This document shows positions 36,820 through 47,861 of a stretch of DNA of 64,000 nt, piece after piece. Origin of the DNA: Salinicoccus albus DSM 19776 (lineage in GTDB: Bacteria > Bacillota > Bacilli > Staphylococcales > Salinicoccaceae); the NCBI RefSeq assembly GCF_000385175.1, contig NZ_ARQJ01000027.1, positions 100,769 through 164,768 on the forward strand. Direction: 5' to 3'. Made by a program: the position numbers and the translations under genes. Each line of letters opens with the position of its first letter. Positions within the stretch are counted from its first letter, which is position 1. The notes under the pieces are model-generated. The model saw only the letters and a program-made list of their open reading frames with translations, ran no database searches and was not told the origin of the DNA.

Positions 36820-36848
36820 TTGTCACGGAAATATGATAATGTTAATAT
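36820..36848 (+). promoter_or_regulatory. Sigma-A promoter of the malic enzyme-accDA operon
   Basis: TTGTCA (36820-36825), 17 bases, TAATAT (36843-36848). Good match, 39 bases before the start codon. Confidence 0.7.
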
Positions 36849-36852
36849 AATT

Positions 36853-36867
36853 AGTGGTATGACCACT
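36853..36867. promoter_or_regulatory. FadR/GntR-type operator on the malic enzyme promoter
   Basis: AGTGGT-ATG-ACCACT is a perfect 15-bp inverted repeat. Its core TGGTNNNACCA is the classical operator form for FadR-subfamily GntR regulators, and it covers the expected transcription start, just after the -10 box. A GntR gene of that subfamily is the next gene in the operon, so autoregulation is likely. Confidence 0.65.
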
Positions 36868-36886
36868 TTCAGAAAGGGAGATCAGA

Positions 36887-38110
36887 GTGTCGCTAAGAGA
36901 TGATGCACTGCACATGCACAGACAGAATCAGGGTAAACTTTCAGTGAATTCCAAAGTGGAAATTAAGGATAAAGAGGCTTTGAGCCTGGCGTATTCACCA
37001 GGGGTTGCTGAGCCTTGTAAAGAAATATATGAAGACGAGCGCACTGTTTTCGATTACACAGGTAAAAGCAGGACGGTCGGTGTTGTCACTGATGGTTCAG
37101 CTGTCCTGGGCCTCGGTAACATCGGGGCTAAAGCCAGTCTGCCTGTTATGGAAGGAAAAAGTGCGCTGTTTAAAAATTTTGCAGGTGTAGATTCATTTCC
37201 AATTGCACTTGATACTAACGATATAGATGAGTTTGTGAGATCTGTCAAGTTGATGACACCGGTGTTTGGTGGCATTAATCTTGAAGATATCTCTGCGCCG
37301 CGGTGTTTTGAGATTGAAGAGAAACTGATTCGTGAAACTGATATCCCAGTGTTCCACGATGATCAGCACGGTACCGCAATAGTTACGTTAAGCGGACTCA
37401 TGAATGCATTGAAATTGACGGGCCGTTCATTGAACCAGATCAGAGTTGTACTGAACGGAGCCGGTGCTGCCGGTGTTGCTATCGTCAGACTGCTTTACAG
37501 TTTCGGAGTCAAGGAAATGATAATGTGTGATTCAAGGGGCGCAATATACGAAGGCAGAGAGGAAGGCATGAACCCGATCAAAGAAAGAGTCAGCGAATAT
37601 ACGAACCAGAACCACATTAAAGGCGGACTCGAAGATGTCATTCATGATGCTGATGTCTTTATCGGTGTATCAGTAGAAGGGGCATTGAATGAATCGATGG
37701 TTGAATCGATGGCTGATAAGCCAATCATATTTGCGATGGCGAACCCGACGCCGGAAATCATGCCTGAGTCAGCAAAATCTGCAGGTGCCAGTGTTATCGG
37801 TACAGGCAGAAGTGACTTTCCCAATCAGATAAATAATGTCCTTGCTTTTCCCGGCATTTTCAGAGGCGCGCTTGATGTCAGAGCGACACATATCAATAAT
37901 GAGATGAAAAAAGCTGCAGTCCTTGCCATCGCTGAACTGATTTCGGAGGATGAGCTGAGAGCTGAATATGTCATCCCGGATCCATTTAACAGGGAAGTCG
38001 CCCCTCAGGTCGCCAAAGCTGTCGCCAAAGCTGCGATGGAAAGCGGCGTCAGCCGCATTAAGATTGACCCTGAGGAAGTTTACCAAAACACGTTGAAACT
38101 AACGCAATAA
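36887..38110 (+). CDS. ytsJ: NADP-dependent malic enzyme (YtsJ-type)
   Basis: A 407-residue decarboxylating malate dehydrogenase giving pyruvate and NADPH. Marks: LAYSPGVAEPCKEI (near 32), DGSAVLGLGNIG (near 69), catalytic Lys region MEGKSALFKNF, FHDDQHGTAIV (near 156), and the nucleotide-binding LNGAGAAGVAIVRLL (near 187). The GTG start follows AAAGGGAG. It provides NADPH and pyruvate next to the carboxyltransferase genes of fatty acid synthesis, with which it appears to form an operon (ytsJ-gntR-accD-accA). Confidence 0.95.
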   Translation: MSLRDDALHMHRQNQGKLSVNSKVEIKDKEALSLAYSPGVAEPCKEIYEDERTVFDYTGKSRTVGVVTDGSAVLGLGNIGAKASLPVMEGKSALFKNFAGVDSFPIALDTNDIDEFVRSVKLMTPVFGGINLEDISAPRCFEIEEKLIRETDIPVFHDDQHGTAIVTLSGLMNALKLTGRSLNQIRVVLNGAGAAGVAIVRLLYSFGVKEMIMCDSRGAIYEGREEGMNPIKERVSEYTNQNHIKGGLEDVIHDADVFIGVSVEGALNESMVESMADKPIIFAMANPTPEIMPESAKSAGASVIGTGRSDFPNQINNVLAFPGIFRGALDVRATHINNEMKKAAVLAIAELISEDELRAEYVIPDPFNREVAPQVAKAVAKAAMESGVSRIKIDPEEVYQNTLKLTQ

Positions 38111-38123
38111 TAGCGGGTGAAAT

Positions 38124-38549
38124 ATGGTAGAGAGAACGGGTTTGGAATATATTGTTGAAGAGATTCATCACCTGATAGAAGCAGAGAATATTCAAGTTGG
38201 AGAAAAACTGCCCAGCGAAAGATATTTAAAAGACAAACTGAATGTCAGTCGTCAAAGTGTACGGGAAGCACTCCGTGCACTTGAATTATTAGGAATTATC
38301 TATGTCAGAAGAGGGGAAGGCACTTTCCTCGCTGATATCGATAATCATCAACTATTCCAACTAATCGGCAAATACCTGATCCGAACGAAGAGACAGGAAG
38401 ATGAAATACTGGAGATTAAGGAAATGATTGAAAACCATGTGAAGTTTAAGCATGGAGATGAAGACCTGCCAGTTGCGGAAGACGATAATCAAATACTCAG
38501 AAAAATTCACGCATTGCTCGACAAATATTCACGGGCATTCAAATCGTAA
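38124..38549 (+). CDS. Short GntR-family (FadR-type) regulator
   Basis: A 141-residue DNA-binding protein. Residues 5-75 are a GntR winged helix: LPSERYLKDKLNVSRQSVRE is the recognition part and RRGEGTFLA the wing. The sequence is of the FadR/FCD type, but such proteins are usually 220-250 residues with a helical ligand-binding domain; here only about 60 residues follow the DNA-binding domain (helical, EILEIKEMIENHVKFKHGD). Either the effector domain is reduced or the protein responds only by dimerisation. Spaced 13 bases from malic enzyme and 21 from accD. The probable target is the operator at 36853-36867. Confidence 0.85.
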   Translation: MVERTGLEYIVEEIHHLIEAENIQVGEKLPSERYLKDKLNVSRQSVREALRALELLGIIYVRRGEGTFLADIDNHQLFQLIGKYLIRTKRQEDEILEIKEMIENHVKFKHGDEDLPVAEDDNQILRKIHALLDKYSRAFKS

Positions 38550-38570
38550 TTATAAGCAAGGGGTTTCATT

Positions 38571-39422
38571 ATGTTAAAAGACTTGTTTTCCAAGCTGAAC
38601 AAAAAAGTAAATGAGACAGATGCAAATGATGGTACATTTGAAAAAAGTCAGTCGATTATGACGAAATGTCCCAGTTGCAAGAAGATACTTTACTCCAAGG
38701 AACTATACAAACAGCTGAATGTATGTACAAACTGCGACCATCATCTTCCCATCACGAGCTGGGATCGTATGGAGGCACTGATGGATGAGGGTTCTGTCAC
38801 ACCGATGTTTGAAGAAGTGACATCTGCAAATCCGCTCGAATTTCCGAATTATAAAACCAAGCTCGAAAATGATAAGGAGAAAACCCAGCTGAATGAAGCG
38901 GTTGTTGTGGCTGAAGGCACAATTGACGGGACAAAATCAGTTGTGGCAATCATGGATTCCAGGTTCAGAATGGGGTCTATGGGCGCTGCAGTCGGTGAAA
39001 AACTGGCGCGGGCTTTCAATCATGCCACTGACAATAGACTGCCTGTCATTGTATTTACAGCAAGCGGTGGTGCCAGGATGCAGGAAGGGATCATTTCTTT
39101 AATGCAGATGGCGAAAGTCAGTGTTGCTGTTAAAAGACACAGCAATGCCGGATTATTATACATTGCCTATATGACGAACCCGACAACCGGCGGTGTTTCG
39201 GCCAGCTTTGCTTCGGTCGGAGATATCAACCTTGCAGAATCAGGCGCAATGATTGGATTTGCAGGCAGACGAGTCATTGAAGAAACGATTAAAGAAAAGC
39301 TGCCGGATGACTTTCAGACAGCAGAATTTTTACTTAAACATGGTCAGCTTGACCGCGTTGTTAACCGCAAGGATATGAAAGAACTGCTGGGGAAAATTCT
39401 CAGCATGCATAGTGAGGTGTAA
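38571..39422 (+). CDS. accD: Acetyl-CoA carboxylase carboxyltransferase beta subunit
   Basis: A 283-residue subunit with a four-cysteine zinc ribbon at residues 33, 36, 52 and 55 (CPSC...CTNC), followed by the crotonase-like carboxyltransferase core with [14 protein letters not shown] (near 162) and [13 protein letters not shown] (near 203). With AccA it transfers carboxyl from biotin to acetyl-CoA, the committed step of fatty acid synthesis. AGGGG ribosome site. Its end overlaps accA start region. Confidence 0.97.
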   Translation: MLKDLFSKLNKKVNETDANDGTFEKSQSIMTKCPSCKKILYSKELYKQLNVCTNCDHHLPITSWDRMEALMDEGSVTPMFEEVTSANPLEFPNYKTKLENDKEKTQLNEAVVVAEGTIDGTKSVVAIMDSRFRMGSMGAAVGEKLARAFNHATDNRLPVIVFTASGGARMQEGIISLMQMAKVSVAVKRHSNAGLLYIAYMTNPTTGGVSASFASVGDINLAESGAMIGFAGRRVIEETIKEKLPDDFQTAEFLLKHGQLDRVVNRKDMKELLGKILSMHSEV

Positions 39423-39424
39423 TG

Positions 39425-40378
39425 ATGGCGTTTGAATTTGAAAAGCCGATAAATGAACTGGAAGAAAAGATTGGTGAACTGGAGAAATATGCAGCCAAAA
39501 ACAAACTTGATCTGACTAAAGAAATTAGTTTCTTAGAAGAAAAGGTAAACGACAAAAAAGATGAGATATACAATAATTTGACCCCTTGGCAGCGCATAGA
39601 AATCGCTAGATATGTCAAACGGCCAACTGCACTTGAATACGTGGAGGCGTTGTTCGATGACTTCATAGAGTTTTTTGGCGACAGGGTTCATTCGAATGAT
39701 GAAGCAATCATCGGCGGAATTGCAACTTACAAAGGTGAAGCGGTTACTGTCATCGGGCACCAGCGCGGTAAAGATACAAAAGATAATATTAAACGGAATT
39801 TCGGCATGGGGCATCCGGATGGGTATCGCAAAGCCCTCAGGTTAATGAAACAGGCGGATAAATTCAAACGTCCCGTCATCTGTTTTATAGATACTAAAGG
39901 TGCTTATCCGGGCAAAGCAGCAGAGGAACGTGGTATAAGTGAGTCCATTGCCAGGAATCTTGTTGAGATGGCCGGGCTTGAAGTCCCGGTAATCAGTGTT
40001 GTAATCGGCGAAGGCGGCTCAGGCGGTGCACTGGGGCTCGGGGTCTGCAACAGACTCCTGATGCTTGAAAATGCCACGTATTCTGTCATTTCACCGGAAG
40101 GGGCTGCGAGCATTTTATTCAAAGATGCATCTTTGAAGGAAATTGCAGCTGAATCTTTGAAGATTACTGCCCAGGACTTGAAATCCCTGGGTATAGCGGA
40201 TGATGTCATCGATGAGCCCCAAGGCGGGGCGCACAATGATAAGGAAAGGGTTTTTGAGACATTGAATAAATATATTGAAAGTAACCTTCGGGCGCTGCAG
40301 AAACTCAATCCTGATGAATTGGTCGAAAACCGATATGAGAAATACATGAATATTGGTGTTTATGAAGAACAGTCATAG
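39425..40378 (+). CDS. accA: Acetyl-CoA carboxylase carboxyltransferase alpha subunit
   Basis: A 317-residue partner of AccD. N-terminal coiled coil (about 5-45), then the core with [18 protein letters not shown] (near 118), [17 protein letters not shown], and the oxyanion loop [15 protein letters not shown]. The ATG at 39425 is five bases after TGAGGTG; another ATG at 39422 overlaps the accD stop codon but is too close to the ribosome site. Last gene of the ytsJ-gntR-accDA group. Confidence 0.96.
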   Translation: MAFEFEKPINELEEKIGELEKYAAKNKLDLTKEISFLEEKVNDKKDEIYNNLTPWQRIEIARYVKRPTALEYVEALFDDFIEFFGDRVHSNDEAIIGGIATYKGEAVTVIGHQRGKDTKDNIKRNFGMGHPDGYRKALRLMKQADKFKRPVICFIDTKGAYPGKAAEERGISESIARNLVEMAGLEVPVISVVIGEGGSGGALGLGVCNRLLMLENATYSVISPEGAASILFKDASLKEIAAESLKITAQDLKSLGIADDVIDEPQGGAHNDKERVFETLNKYIESNLRALQKLNPDELVENRYEKYMNIGVYEEQS

Positions 40379-40401
40379 ATCGGACTGTTCTTCTTATGTT
40401 T
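40364..40401 (+). terminator. Hairpin at accA end
   Basis: GAAGAACAGTC and GACTGTTCTTC form a perfect 11-bp stem, followed by TTATGTTTT. The left arm encodes the last residues of AccA. The T-tract is interrupted, so partial read-through into pfkA is possible. The 88 bases after it hold a weak TTGGCT-N18-TATTTT promoter candidate for pfkA. Confidence 0.65.
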
Positions 40402-40444
40402 TAAATGATCTTAAAGAAGCAAATCTTGGCTATGGCTGCACTGA

Positions 40445-41449
<1,005 letters not shown>

Positions 41450-41462
41450 GAGGAATTAATCA

Positions 41463-43223
41463 ATGCGTAAAACAAAAATTGTAGCTACCATCGGCCCGGC
41501 TTCTGAAAGTCCTGATATGTTGGAGAGATTGATTGAGGCAGGGATGAATGTGGCCAGATTGAATTTTTCACATGGCGATCACGAGGAACATCGCGCAAGA
41601 ATTGAAAATATCAGGGCGGCAGCAGACAGGCTCGGAAAAACGGTTGCCATACTGTTGGATACAAAGGGCCCTGAAATACGCACGCATGCCATGGAAAATG
41701 GAGAGATAAACCTGGAAAGAGGACAGGAGATCGTTGTGTCGATGGATGAAGTTACCGGCACCCGGAACAAATTCTCAGTCACTTATCCGGGGCTGATAGA
41801 TGATGTGAACACCTCGGACCGTATTTTGCTTGATGACGGACTCTTAGAACTGAAGATTGAAAGCATTCATAAAGATCGAAATGAAATCCATTGCAGAGTG
41901 CTGAATGAAGGTATATTAAAAGATAAAAAAGGAGTGAATGTGCCGGGGGTATCAGTGAAGCTTCCCGGCATCACTGAAAAGGATAAACAGGATATCATAT
42001 TCGGTATCGGTCAGGGGATAGACTTTATCGCTGCAAGCTTCATCCGTACGAATAATGATGTCCTCGAAATCAGGGAACTGCTGGAAACAGAATCGGCAGA
42101 TTATATTAAAATCATCCCCAAAATTGAGAACCAGGAAGGCATCGATAATATTGAGGAAATACTTGAAATATCCGACGGTCTGATGGTTGCCCGCGGAGAT
42201 ATGGGTGTGGAAATACCGCCTGAGGGAGTGCCGATGGTACAGAAAGAACTGATCAGAAAATGTAATATCATGGGCAAGCCGGTAATAACCGCGACTCAGA
42301 TGCTGGATTCCATGCAGTATAATCCGAGATGCACAAGAGCTGAAGCAAGCGATGTCGCCAATGCCATTTATGACGGTACAGATGCCGTGATGCTCTCAGG
42401 TGAAACGGCGGCAGGGGATTACCCGCTGGAATCAGTTGAAACGATGTCAAACATTGCTGTATCAGCAGAGGAAGCACAGAATTATAAAAGACTGCTGTCG
42501 GAAAGAACGAAGTCGCTACAGACTAATTTAGTAACTGCAATCGGTGTGTCTGTTGCCCACACCGCATTAAATCTACAGTGCAAAGCTATTGTGGCGGCGA
42601 CAGAATCCGGCCATACAGGACGGATGATTTCCAAATATCGTCCGCAGGCGGACATTATGGCAGTTACACCCCACCACGATGTAGCCCGTCAGCTTCAGCT
42701 GGTCTGGGGCGTGCATCCGGTAGTCAAAGAAGGCAGAAGAGATACCGATGAACTATTGAATACTTCCGTATCAGCAGCGCTTGATGAAGGCGTGGCCACA
42801 TATGGCGATCTATTGATAATTACAGCAGGGGTCCCTGCAGGTCAAGCGGGAACAACCAACCTGATGAAACTGCATATTGTCGGCGATGTGCTTGTAAATG
42901 CTCAGGGTATCGGCAGGAAGAGTGCAGTCGGTGAAGCGGTAGTTGTAAAATCCGTGCAGGATATAAATGATAAAGGTGTCGAAGACAAGATTGTGGTTAC
43001 ACAGTCGGTGGAGAAGGAGATGACAGAGTATCTTGAGCAGGCAGCCGGGCTTGTTACCGTTGAAGGCGGACTGACTTCACACGGTGCGATTATCGGATTA
43101 AATCTGAATCTGCCGACAATCGTCGGAGCAGCCGATGCACTGGATGTATTGGAAGACGGCATGGTAGTCACAGTTGATTCTGAACAAAACAGTGTATTCA
43201 GCGGACATGCCAACGTACTGTAG
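41463..43223 (+). CDS. pyk: Pyruvate kinase with C-terminal PEP-utilising domain
   Basis: A 586-residue enzyme: barrel and allosteric domains (1-475) plus an extra C-terminal phosphohistidine-like domain (about 490-586) typical of Bacillus and Staphylococcus. Motifs: [12 protein letters not shown] (near 29), catalytic Lys/metal segments [10 protein letters not shown] and [11 protein letters not shown] (near 243), and in the extra domain [11 protein letters not shown], where the swivelling-domain His is kept. It makes pyruvate and ATP. TAGGAGG precedes the ATG; a terminator follows. Confidence 0.97.
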   Translation: MRKTKIVATIGPASESPDMLERLIEAGMNVARLNFSHGDHEEHRARIENIRAAADRLGKTVAILLDTKGPEIRTHAMENGEINLERGQEIVVSMDEVTGTRNKFSVTYPGLIDDVNTSDRILLDDGLLELKIESIHKDRNEIHCRVLNEGILKDKKGVNVPGVSVKLPGITEKDKQDIIFGIGQGIDFIAASFIRTNNDVLEIRELLETESADYIKIIPKIENQEGIDNIEEILEISDGLMVARGDMGVEIPPEGVPMVQKELIRKCNIMGKPVITATQMLDSMQYNPRCTRAEASDVANAIYDGTDAVMLSGETAAGDYPLESVETMSNIAVSAEEAQNYKRLLSERTKSLQTNLVTAIGVSVAHTALNLQCKAIVAATESGHTGRMISKYRPQADIMAVTPHHDVARQLQLVWGVHPVVKEGRRDTDELLNTSVSAALDEGVATYGDLLIITAGVPAGQAGTTNLMKLHIVGDVLVNAQGIGRKSAVGEAVVVKSVQDINDKGVEDKIVVTQSVEKEMTEYLEQAAGLVTVEGGLTSHGAIIGLNLNLPTIVGAADALDVLEDGMVVTVDSEQNSVFSGHANVL

Positions 43224-43242
43224 ACAGGGTTTTGAATACTGG

Positions 43243-43279
43243 ATCCCCCGGACGGCATTGGTGTCTTCCGGGGATTTTT
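43243..43279 (+). terminator. Terminator after pyk
   Basis: ATCCCC(C)GGA and TCCGGGGAT pair (one bulged C) around a 14-base loop, with a five-T tract. Confidence 0.82.
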
Positions 43280-43340
43280 GCACGCTTTTATTGTTGTCTG
43301 CAACGGGCTCTGCCGGTATAATGAAAACGAGGTGGCTGAA

Positions 43341-44102
43341 ATGAAGAAAATATTTTTACTTATAATGATGGCTTTCTTTCTTGCTGCGTGCAGCAATGGA
43401 AATGACACCACAGAAGAATCAACGGAAGAATCTGAATCTGATGGTGAACCCACAAACGAAGAAAGCACATCTGAAGATCAGTCGGCGGACTCTTCGGATG
43501 AGGAATCCGCTGTTGAAACATCCGATATCATAAATGAAACGGTGTCTGCCTGGGGAGATACAACAAGCTATGAGGCAAGACAGACATTTACAATTAGATC
43601 CGGTGATACACAGAATGTGGTCAGAACCATCACTACGCAGAGTGAGCAGGATGAAATGAAAATCGAAGTGGATGACGGTGAGGATGTGCTGACGCATTAC
43701 CTGATCGGGGAAGATCATTTTGTGTATCAGAATAATGATGTAGAACAACAGGATGGAACGATGGATATCAGCGGCAACACCTACAGTGACGTACTCAGTC
43801 ATCTGGAAACATTCGAATCAGGGAGTGCAGCACAGACCGAAGATGGCTATGAAATTGAATATCCTGTGGAGGCCCTCGATGAGGCTGAAGCTTTTCTTAA
43901 TGAGGAAACCAGTGATCTTTTGGATGAAGCAGAAAACGTGAATGGTCTTATTACTCTTAATTTTAATGATGAATACCAATATACCGGAGGAGCACTGACT
44001 CTGACAGTAGAAACCCAGGGTGAAGAGATAAATTTGATTTCAAATATTGAATACAGCCGTATCGGCGATATTGAATTAATTGAAAAACCTAAAAATATGT
44101 AA
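43341..44102 (+). CDS. Acidic lipoprotein, DUF6612/LppX-like
   Basis: A 253-residue secreted lipoprotein: signal peptide MKKIFLLIMMAFFLAACS with lipobox LAAC (Cys 17), an acidic Ser/Glu/Thr-rich linker (about 18-60), then a beta-rich domain (about 65-245) in the style of LolA/LppX-fold lipoproteins (DUF6612-like). The ligand is unknown; the linker is of the type seen in halotolerant species. GAGGTGG precedes ATG 43341; the longer frame starts inside the pyk terminator. No partner gene is adjacent. Confidence 0.75.
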   Translation: MKKIFLLIMMAFFLAACSNGNDTTEESTEESESDGEPTNEESTSEDQSADSSDEESAVETSDIINETVSAWGDTTSYEARQTFTIRSGDTQNVVRTITTQSEQDEMKIEVDDGEDVLTHYLIGEDHFVYQNNDVEQQDGTMDISGNTYSDVLSHLETFESGSAAQTEDGYEIEYPVEALDEAEAFLNEETSDLLDEAENVNGLITLNFNDEYQYTGGALTLTVETQGEEINLISNIEYSRIGDIELIEKPKNM

Positions 44103-44136
44103 TTTGAGACACTCTGTAACAGAGGAATATCTCAAA
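44103..44136. terminator. Two-step hairpin after the lipoprotein gene
   Basis: TTTGAGA/TCTCAAA with an inner CTCTG/CAGAG makes a two-part stem directly after the stop codon. No T-tract follows, so termination would be weak or need a factor; processing is possible. Another hairpin, ATCTGG-TCAT-CCAGAT, lies at 44193-44208. The rest of the 44137-44287 stretch shows nothing else clear. Confidence 0.45.
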
Positions 44137-44287
44137 TGATTAAGTAAAAGTTATAGGGACACATAAGTGAATAAAAAAGAGGCTTATTAAAAATCTGGTC
44201 ATCCAGATATATGTGTTTTCCCCGTAAATAAGCGATTTCAAAGAAATATTGTAATATCATTCACAAAAAGGTTCAAACCTTCAAATG

Positions 44288-44315
44288 TTCACAAAGTTGC
44301 TGAATTTGATATAAT
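44288..44315 (+). promoter_or_regulatory. citZ promoter
   Basis: TTCACA (44288-44293), 16 bases, TATAAT (44310-44315), 50 bases before the start codon. No clear CcpC or cre box was found; the nearest pattern, ATAA-N9-TTAT, has the wrong spacing. Confidence 0.6.
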
Positions 44316-44365
44316 GGTTTTGAGGCCACACGGCTATACTTGAATGATTATAAAGGAGAATTGTT

Positions 44366-45481
44366 ATGTCTGAGAACAAAGGTTTAGAAGGTGTTGTAGC
44401 GCTTGAATCAAGGATAAGTTCAATCGTTGGCTCACAGCTGACTTATTCTGGTTACGAAATTGACGACCTTGCAGAAAATGCGCAATTTGAAGAAGTTGTT
44501 TTCCTTCTGTGGAACGACAGACTTCCGAACAGAGCGGAATTAGATGAGTTCAATGAAAAACTTTTCAATTATATGACACTGGATCCTAAACTTCATAGTC
44601 ATTTTGAAGCATACTCGAAAGATGATCTGCATCCAATGACTGCAATCAGAACGGCTGTTTCCTATTCAGCGCACTTCGATCCGCTGACAGAAGAAATGAG
44701 TGAGGAAGCGAACAAGGAGAAAGCGATTAAGATCCAGGCACAGATTGCTTCACTTGTTGCTGCATTCGCCAGGATCAGAAAAGGGAAAAAGATTGTTGAG
44801 GCTGCCAGAGAATACAGCTATGCTGCAAATTTCCTTTATATGCTCAACGGTGAGGAACCGAATGAAACTGAAGTGGAAGCGATGAATAAGGCGCTTATAC
44901 TCCACGCGGACCATGAATTGAATGCTTCTACGTTTACGGCCCGCGTATGTGTTGCCACACTGGCGGATATGTATGCTGGTGTGACAGCAGCAATCGGCGC
45001 GCTTAAAGGGCCGCTCCATGGCGGTGCCAACGAGCGTGTGATGGCAATGCTCTCAGAAATTGATTCTGTAGATGATGTAGAAGATTACCTTAAAGAAAAA
45101 TTTGACAACAAAGAGAAGATCATGGGAATGGGACACCGCGTTTATAAAGAGGGCGACCCGCGTGCGAAGTATCTGAGAGAGATGTCACAGAAGCTGACAG
45201 AGCAGAGGGGCGAACCGGAACTTTATGCAAAATCAGCCAAAATTGCTGAAGTTGTAGAAAGAGAAAAAGGTCTGCTGCCGAACGTGGATTTCTTCAGTGC
45301 TTCTGTATACCATTCCCTTGGTATCGACCACGATCTGTTCACGCCGATATTTACAATGAGCCGTATGTCCGGATGGACAGCACATATCCTTGAACAGTAT
45401 GCTGACAATCGTCTCATCCGTCCAAGAGCAGAATATGTTGGCAAGTCAGATCAGAAATATGTTTCAATTGAAAATAGATAA
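44366..45481 (+). CDS. citZ: Citrate synthase
   Basis: A 371-residue TCA entry enzyme joining acetyl-CoA and oxaloacetate. Marks: catalytic His in GPLHGGANERVM (near 219), GMGHRVYKEGDPRAK (near 257), and catalytic Asp in NVDFFSASVYHSLG (near 310). AAAGGAG precedes the ATG. First gene of citZ-icd-mdh. Confidence 0.97.
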   Translation: MSENKGLEGVVALESRISSIVGSQLTYSGYEIDDLAENAQFEEVVFLLWNDRLPNRAELDEFNEKLFNYMTLDPKLHSHFEAYSKDDLHPMTAIRTAVSYSAHFDPLTEEMSEEANKEKAIKIQAQIASLVAAFARIRKGKKIVEAAREYSYAANFLYMLNGEEPNETEVEAMNKALILHADHELNASTFTARVCVATLADMYAGVTAAIGALKGPLHGGANERVMAMLSEIDSVDDVEDYLKEKFDNKEKIMGMGHRVYKEGDPRAKYLREMSQKLTEQRGEPELYAKSAKIAEVVEREKGLLPNVDFFSASVYHSLGIDHDLFTPIFTMSRMSGWTAHILEQYADNRLIRPRAEYVGKSDQKYVSIENR

Positions 45482-45511
45482 ACAATAAAAATCTTTGGAG
45501 GTAATCTAACA

Positions 45512-46777
45512 ATGGCAAGCAAAAAAATTACAACAGACAACGGCAGACTGGATGTGCCTGATAACCCGGTCATCCCATTTATTGAAGGAGACGGCACCGG
45601 TCCTGATATTTGGAAGTCCGCCAGCAGAGTGCTCGATGCTGCAGTAGAAAAAGCGTACAACGGTGAGAAGAAAATCGAGTGGAAAGAAGTGCTTGCGGGT
45701 CAGAAGGCGTACGATCAGACGGGAGAATGGCTGCCGCAGGAAACACTTGATACAATCGATGAATATCTGCTTGCGATCAAAGGGCCGTTGACGACACCAA
45801 TCGGCGGCGGCATCCGTTCGCTTAACGTTGCACTCAGACAGGAACTGGACCTATTTGCCTGCCTGCGTCCGGTAAGATACTTTGAAGGCGTTCCTTCCCC
45901 GGTCAAACACCCAGAAGATACGGACATGGTCATCTTCCGCGAGAATACAGAAGATATCTATGCTGGTATTGAATTCCAGGAAGGTACTGATGATGTCAGA
46001 AAAGTGATTGATTTCATCCAAAATGAGATGGGCTCCCAAAATATCCGTTTCCCTGAAACATCCGGCATTGGCGTTAAACCTGTGTCAAAAGAAGGGACAG
46101 AGCGTCTGGTACGTTCAGCCATCAACTATGCGATTGATAATAACCGCCCTTCAGTGACGCTTGTCCATAAGGGGAATATCATGAAATTTACAGAAGGCAG
46201 CTTCAAGGCCTGGGGATATGACCTTGCTGAGAGAGAATACGGAGATAAAGTCTTTACTTGGAGAGAATATGACGAGATTGTAGAAGCAGAGGGCAAAGAG
46301 GCAGCAAATAAAGCCCAGTCTGAAGCTGAAAATGCCGGCAGAATCATCATTAAAGATTCAATTGCGGATATCTTCCTGCAGCAGATTCTTATGCGTCCGA
46401 AAGAGTTCGGCGTAGTAGCAACCATGAATCTGAACGGTGACTATATCTCAGATGCACTGGCTGCACAAGTCGGCGGTATCGGTATCGCTCCAGGTGCAAA
46501 CATCAACTATGAAACTGGACATGCGATTTTTGAAGCCACTCATGGTACGGCACCAAAATATGCCGGACAGGATAAAGTAAATCCTTCTTCAATGATACTC
46601 TCGGGTGTGCTGCTGCTTGAACACCTCGGGTGGCAGGAAGCTGCAGATGCGATAACAAAAGCAATGGAAAAGACAATTGCGTCGAAAGTGGTCACTTATG
46701 ATTTTGCAAGACAGATGGAAGGCGCTACAGAAGTTAAGTGTTCTGAATTTGGCCAGGCGTTGATCAGCAATATGTAA
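45512..46777 (+). CDS. icd: Isocitrate dehydrogenase (NADP)
   Basis: A 421-residue decarboxylating enzyme producing 2-oxoglutarate and NADPH. Marks: [16 protein letters not shown] (near 22), isocitrate-binding [13 protein letters not shown] (near 97) and [13 protein letters not shown] (near 144), [25 protein letters not shown], and the cofactor region [25 protein letters not shown] ribosome site. Second gene of the TCA operon, 30 bases after citZ. Confidence 0.97.
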   Translation: MASKKITTDNGRLDVPDNPVIPFIEGDGTGPDIWKSASRVLDAAVEKAYNGEKKIEWKEVLAGQKAYDQTGEWLPQETLDTIDEYLLAIKGPLTTPIGGGIRSLNVALRQELDLFACLRPVRYFEGVPSPVKHPEDTDMVIFRENTEDIYAGIEFQEGTDDVRKVIDFIQNEMGSQNIRFPETSGIGVKPVSKEGTERLVRSAINYAIDNNRPSVTLVHKGNIMKFTEGSFKAWGYDLAEREYGDKVFTWREYDEIVEAEGKEAANKAQSEAENAGRIIIKDSIADIFLQQILMRPKEFGVVATMNLNGDYISDALAAQVGGIGIAPGANINYETGHAIFEATHGTAPKYAGQDKVNPSSMILSGVLLLEHLGWQEAADAITKAMEKTIASKVVTYDFARQMEGATEVKCSEFGQALISNM

Positions 46778-46804
46778 CCCACTTTTTAAAGAGGAAGTGT
46801 CATT

Positions 46805-47737
46805 ATGTCCAGAAAGAAAATTTCTGTCATCGGCGCCGGTGCTACCGGTGCCACGACAGCTTTTATCGCTGCGGCTAAAGAACTCGGCGATATAGTACTT
46901 GTGGATATCCCCCAATCAGAAAAAGCGACGCAGGGCAAGGCGCTTGATATGCTTGAAGCCGCCCCAGTGCTGAACACTGACGTCAATATCATCGGCACCA
47001 GTGATTATGGGGATACGAAGGACTCTGATATTGTCATTATCACTGCAGGGATTGCAAGAAAACCCGGCATGACCCGTGATGACCTGATTAAGACGAACCA
47101 GAAGGTGATGGCTTCAGTTACCCGGGAAATCGTCAAGTATTCACCAGAATGCACAATCATTGTATTGACCAACCCCGTTGATGCGATGACTTATACGGTG
47201 TACAAAGAATCCGGGTTTAAAAAGCACAGGGTCCTCGGACAATCCGGTGTGCTTGATACTGCAAGGTTCAGAACTTTTGTTGCAGAAGCGCTTGGTTATT
47301 CGATTAAAGATGTTAAGGGATTTGTCCTCGGGGGACATGGGGATGATATGGTCCCGCTGATTCGATATTCCAGTGTTGGCGGTGTGCCGCTGACGCGTCT
47401 CCTTGAACAGGAAAAGATTGATGCGATTGTCGAACGCACACGTAAAGGCGGCGCAGAAATTGTCAACCTTCTTGGCGATGGTTCTGCTTATTATGCACCT
47501 GCCTCTGCACTTATACAGATGGCTGAAGCTGTCATAAAAGATCAGAAGCGTGTGTTGCCGTCCATTGCGTTCTTGGAGGGCGAATACGGTTATCATGACC
47601 TTTACCTCGGTGTACCGGCAGTGCTGGGGGCAAATGGCATTGAGGAAATCATTGAACTTGATTTAACGACGGATGAAAAGGCTGACCTTGATAAATCCAG
47701 GGACTCTGTGGTTAATGTCATGAAAATGCTTAAATAA
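46805..47737 (+). CDS. mdh: Malate dehydrogenase (NAD, LDH-like)
   Basis: A 310-residue NAD-dependent enzyme of the LDH-like class. Marks: [20 protein letters not shown], the NAD-selective Asp in [26 protein letters not shown] (near 81), the substrate Arg region, and catalytic His in [12 protein letters not shown] (near 177). GAGGAAG precedes ATG. It completes citZ-icd-mdh as in Bacillus; Staphylococcus aureus does not keep mdh here, so this separates the organism from typical staphylococci. Confidence 0.95.
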   Translation: MSRKKISVIGAGATGATTAFIAAAKELGDIVLVDIPQSEKATQGKALDMLEAAPVLNTDVNIIGTSDYGDTKDSDIVIITAGIARKPGMTRDDLIKTNQKVMASVTREIVKYSPECTIIVLTNPVDAMTYTVYKESGFKKHRVLGQSGVLDTARFRTFVAEALGYSIKDVKGFVLGGHGDDMVPLIRYSSVGGVPLTRLLEQEKIDAIVERTRKGGAEIVNLLGDGSAYYAPASALIQMAEAVIKDQKRVLPSIAFLEGEYGYHDLYLGVPAVLGANGIEEIIELDLTTDEKADLDKSRDSVVNVMKMLK

Positions 47738-47773
47738 AATATTAAAACACTTCAGTTACTTCTTAAATATAAT

Positions 47774-47802
47774 TTGAAAATTGGGTGAATCGGTATTATA
47801 CT
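47774..47802 (+). promoter_or_regulatory. Promoter candidate for the AbgT gene
   Basis: TTGAAA (47774-47779), 17 bases, TATACT (47797-47802). It runs directly into a terminator-like hairpin, so its use is uncertain. Confidence 0.5.
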
Positions 47803-47803
47803 T

Positions 47804-47838
47804 GAAAAAGTCATTTCAAATGGCTTTTTCATTTTTTT
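47804..47838 (+). terminator. Terminator hairpin between mdh and AbgT
   Basis: GAAAAAGTCA and TGGCTTTTTC (one G-T pair) around TTTCAAA, then seven T. It can end the citZ-icd-mdh transcript or act on the transcript from the overlapping promoter. Confidence 0.8.
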
Positions 47839-47861
47839 GATTACAGGAGGAAAGAATCGAA

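Noticed and set aside
44170..44188. CcpC box (ATAA-N7-TTAT) upstream of citZ
   Set aside because: The only candidate has nine bases between the half-sites, and it lies more than 100 bases before the promoter.
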